A DNA stretch of 13,173 bases from contig JBEDFR010000161.1 of the NCBI GenBank assembly GCA_041175045.1, positions 1 to 13,173 of the forward strand. The letters run 5' to 3'. Below, one piece after another: positions 13,050-13,173 of this stretch (positions are counted from its first letter, which is position 1; each line of letters begins with the position of its first letter). Both the position numbers and the translations under genes were made by a program. The notes under the pieces are model-generated. The model did no database searches, was not told the origin of the DNA, and worked only from the letters and a program-made list of their open reading frames with translations. Origin of the DNA: UBA5078 sp041175045 (GTDB taxonomy: Bacteria > Pseudomonadota > Gammaproteobacteria > Pseudomonadales > Pseudohongiellaceae).

Positions 13050-13173
13050 ATGATTCCCGATCTGCACGCCAGCCTTGTCCGCCCTGCGCTGGGCGGCGAG
13101 CCGGAGACCCTCGGGGTGCTGCGCCTGAGCACCGAGCAGGGCCGGCAGCTGGGCCTGCGCAACGATCAGACGG
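13050..13173 (+). CDS. Start of an unidentified ORF, cut by the window edge
   Basis: An ATG at 13050, 18 bp after the previous stop, opens a frame of 41 codons that runs off the edge without a stop (MIPDLHASLVRPALGG at the start, later GVLRLSTEQGRQLGLRN). Composition and codon use match the neighbours. Upstream there is only a G-rich stretch and no clear Shine-Dalgarno. Spacing suggests the same operon. There is too little sequence to name it; a FliK-like hook-length protein is a thought I cannot support. Confidence 0.55.
   Translation, partial: MIPDLHASLVRPALGGEPETLGVLRLSTEQGRQLGLRNDQT

Overview
The window is a block of chromosomal flagellar genes from a GC-rich proteobacterium, most likely a gammaproteobacterium (perhaps marine) with a polar flagellum. 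The basis is the gene set and its order: flhA-flhF-flhG(fleN)-fliA in one operon, flgBCDE beginning from a sigma-54-type promoter, flgM-flgN and flgA next to it, and FlgP/FlgT-type accessory proteins known from polar flagella of Vibrio and relatives. I cannot name the genus.

Layout. Bases 1-2495 (minus strand) hold flgB-flgC-flgD-flgE, the rod/hook operon; flgE runs off the left edge. Bases 2496-2762 are a divergent regulatory region with a sigma-54 promoter for flgB, a sigma-28-like promoter for flgA, and a 12-bp inverted repeat carrying CGGCAA boxes. Bases 2763-4584 (plus strand) hold flgA, then flgM-flgN with their own sigma-28-like promoter. At 4585-4609 a perfect 16-bp palindrome lies between convergent genes. 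Bases 4610-10663 (minus strand) hold flhA-flhF-flhG-fliA followed by two genes I do not recognise; the operon is probably driven by a sigma-54 promoter at 10743-10759. Bases 10664-10847 are a second divergent control region. Bases 10848-13173 (plus strand) hold a sigma-28-driven operon: an LPP20/FlgP-type lipoprotein, a FlgT-like exported protein, a small exported protein with a FimV-type LysM domain, and the start of a further ORF.

How it works together. FlhA is the export gate; FlhF and FlhG set flagellar place and number; FliA is the late sigma factor held back by FlgM until FlgM is exported; FlgN is an export chaperone; FlgA helps build the P-ring; FlgB/C/D/E form rod, hook cap and hook; FlgP/FlgT and the LysM protein are probably outer basal-body or envelope parts. 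No chemotaxis genes (cheV/cheR, cheY/cheZ) sit in the places where Pseudomonas and Vibrio carry them.

Most notable points: (1) three sigma-28-like promoters share an extended motif CAAGTG[T/C]CGAC with identical spacing, and FliA region 2.4 departs from the usual sequence; (2) FlhF keeps its P-loop but has lost the recognisable switch motifs of SRP-type GTPases; (3) two unrecognised genes sit directly after fliA; (4) a stand-alone FimV-type LysM protein is encoded with FlgP/FlgT. No RNA genes, insertion sequences, CRISPR arrays or signs of recent transfer were seen. No gene-free stretch exceeds 300 bases.
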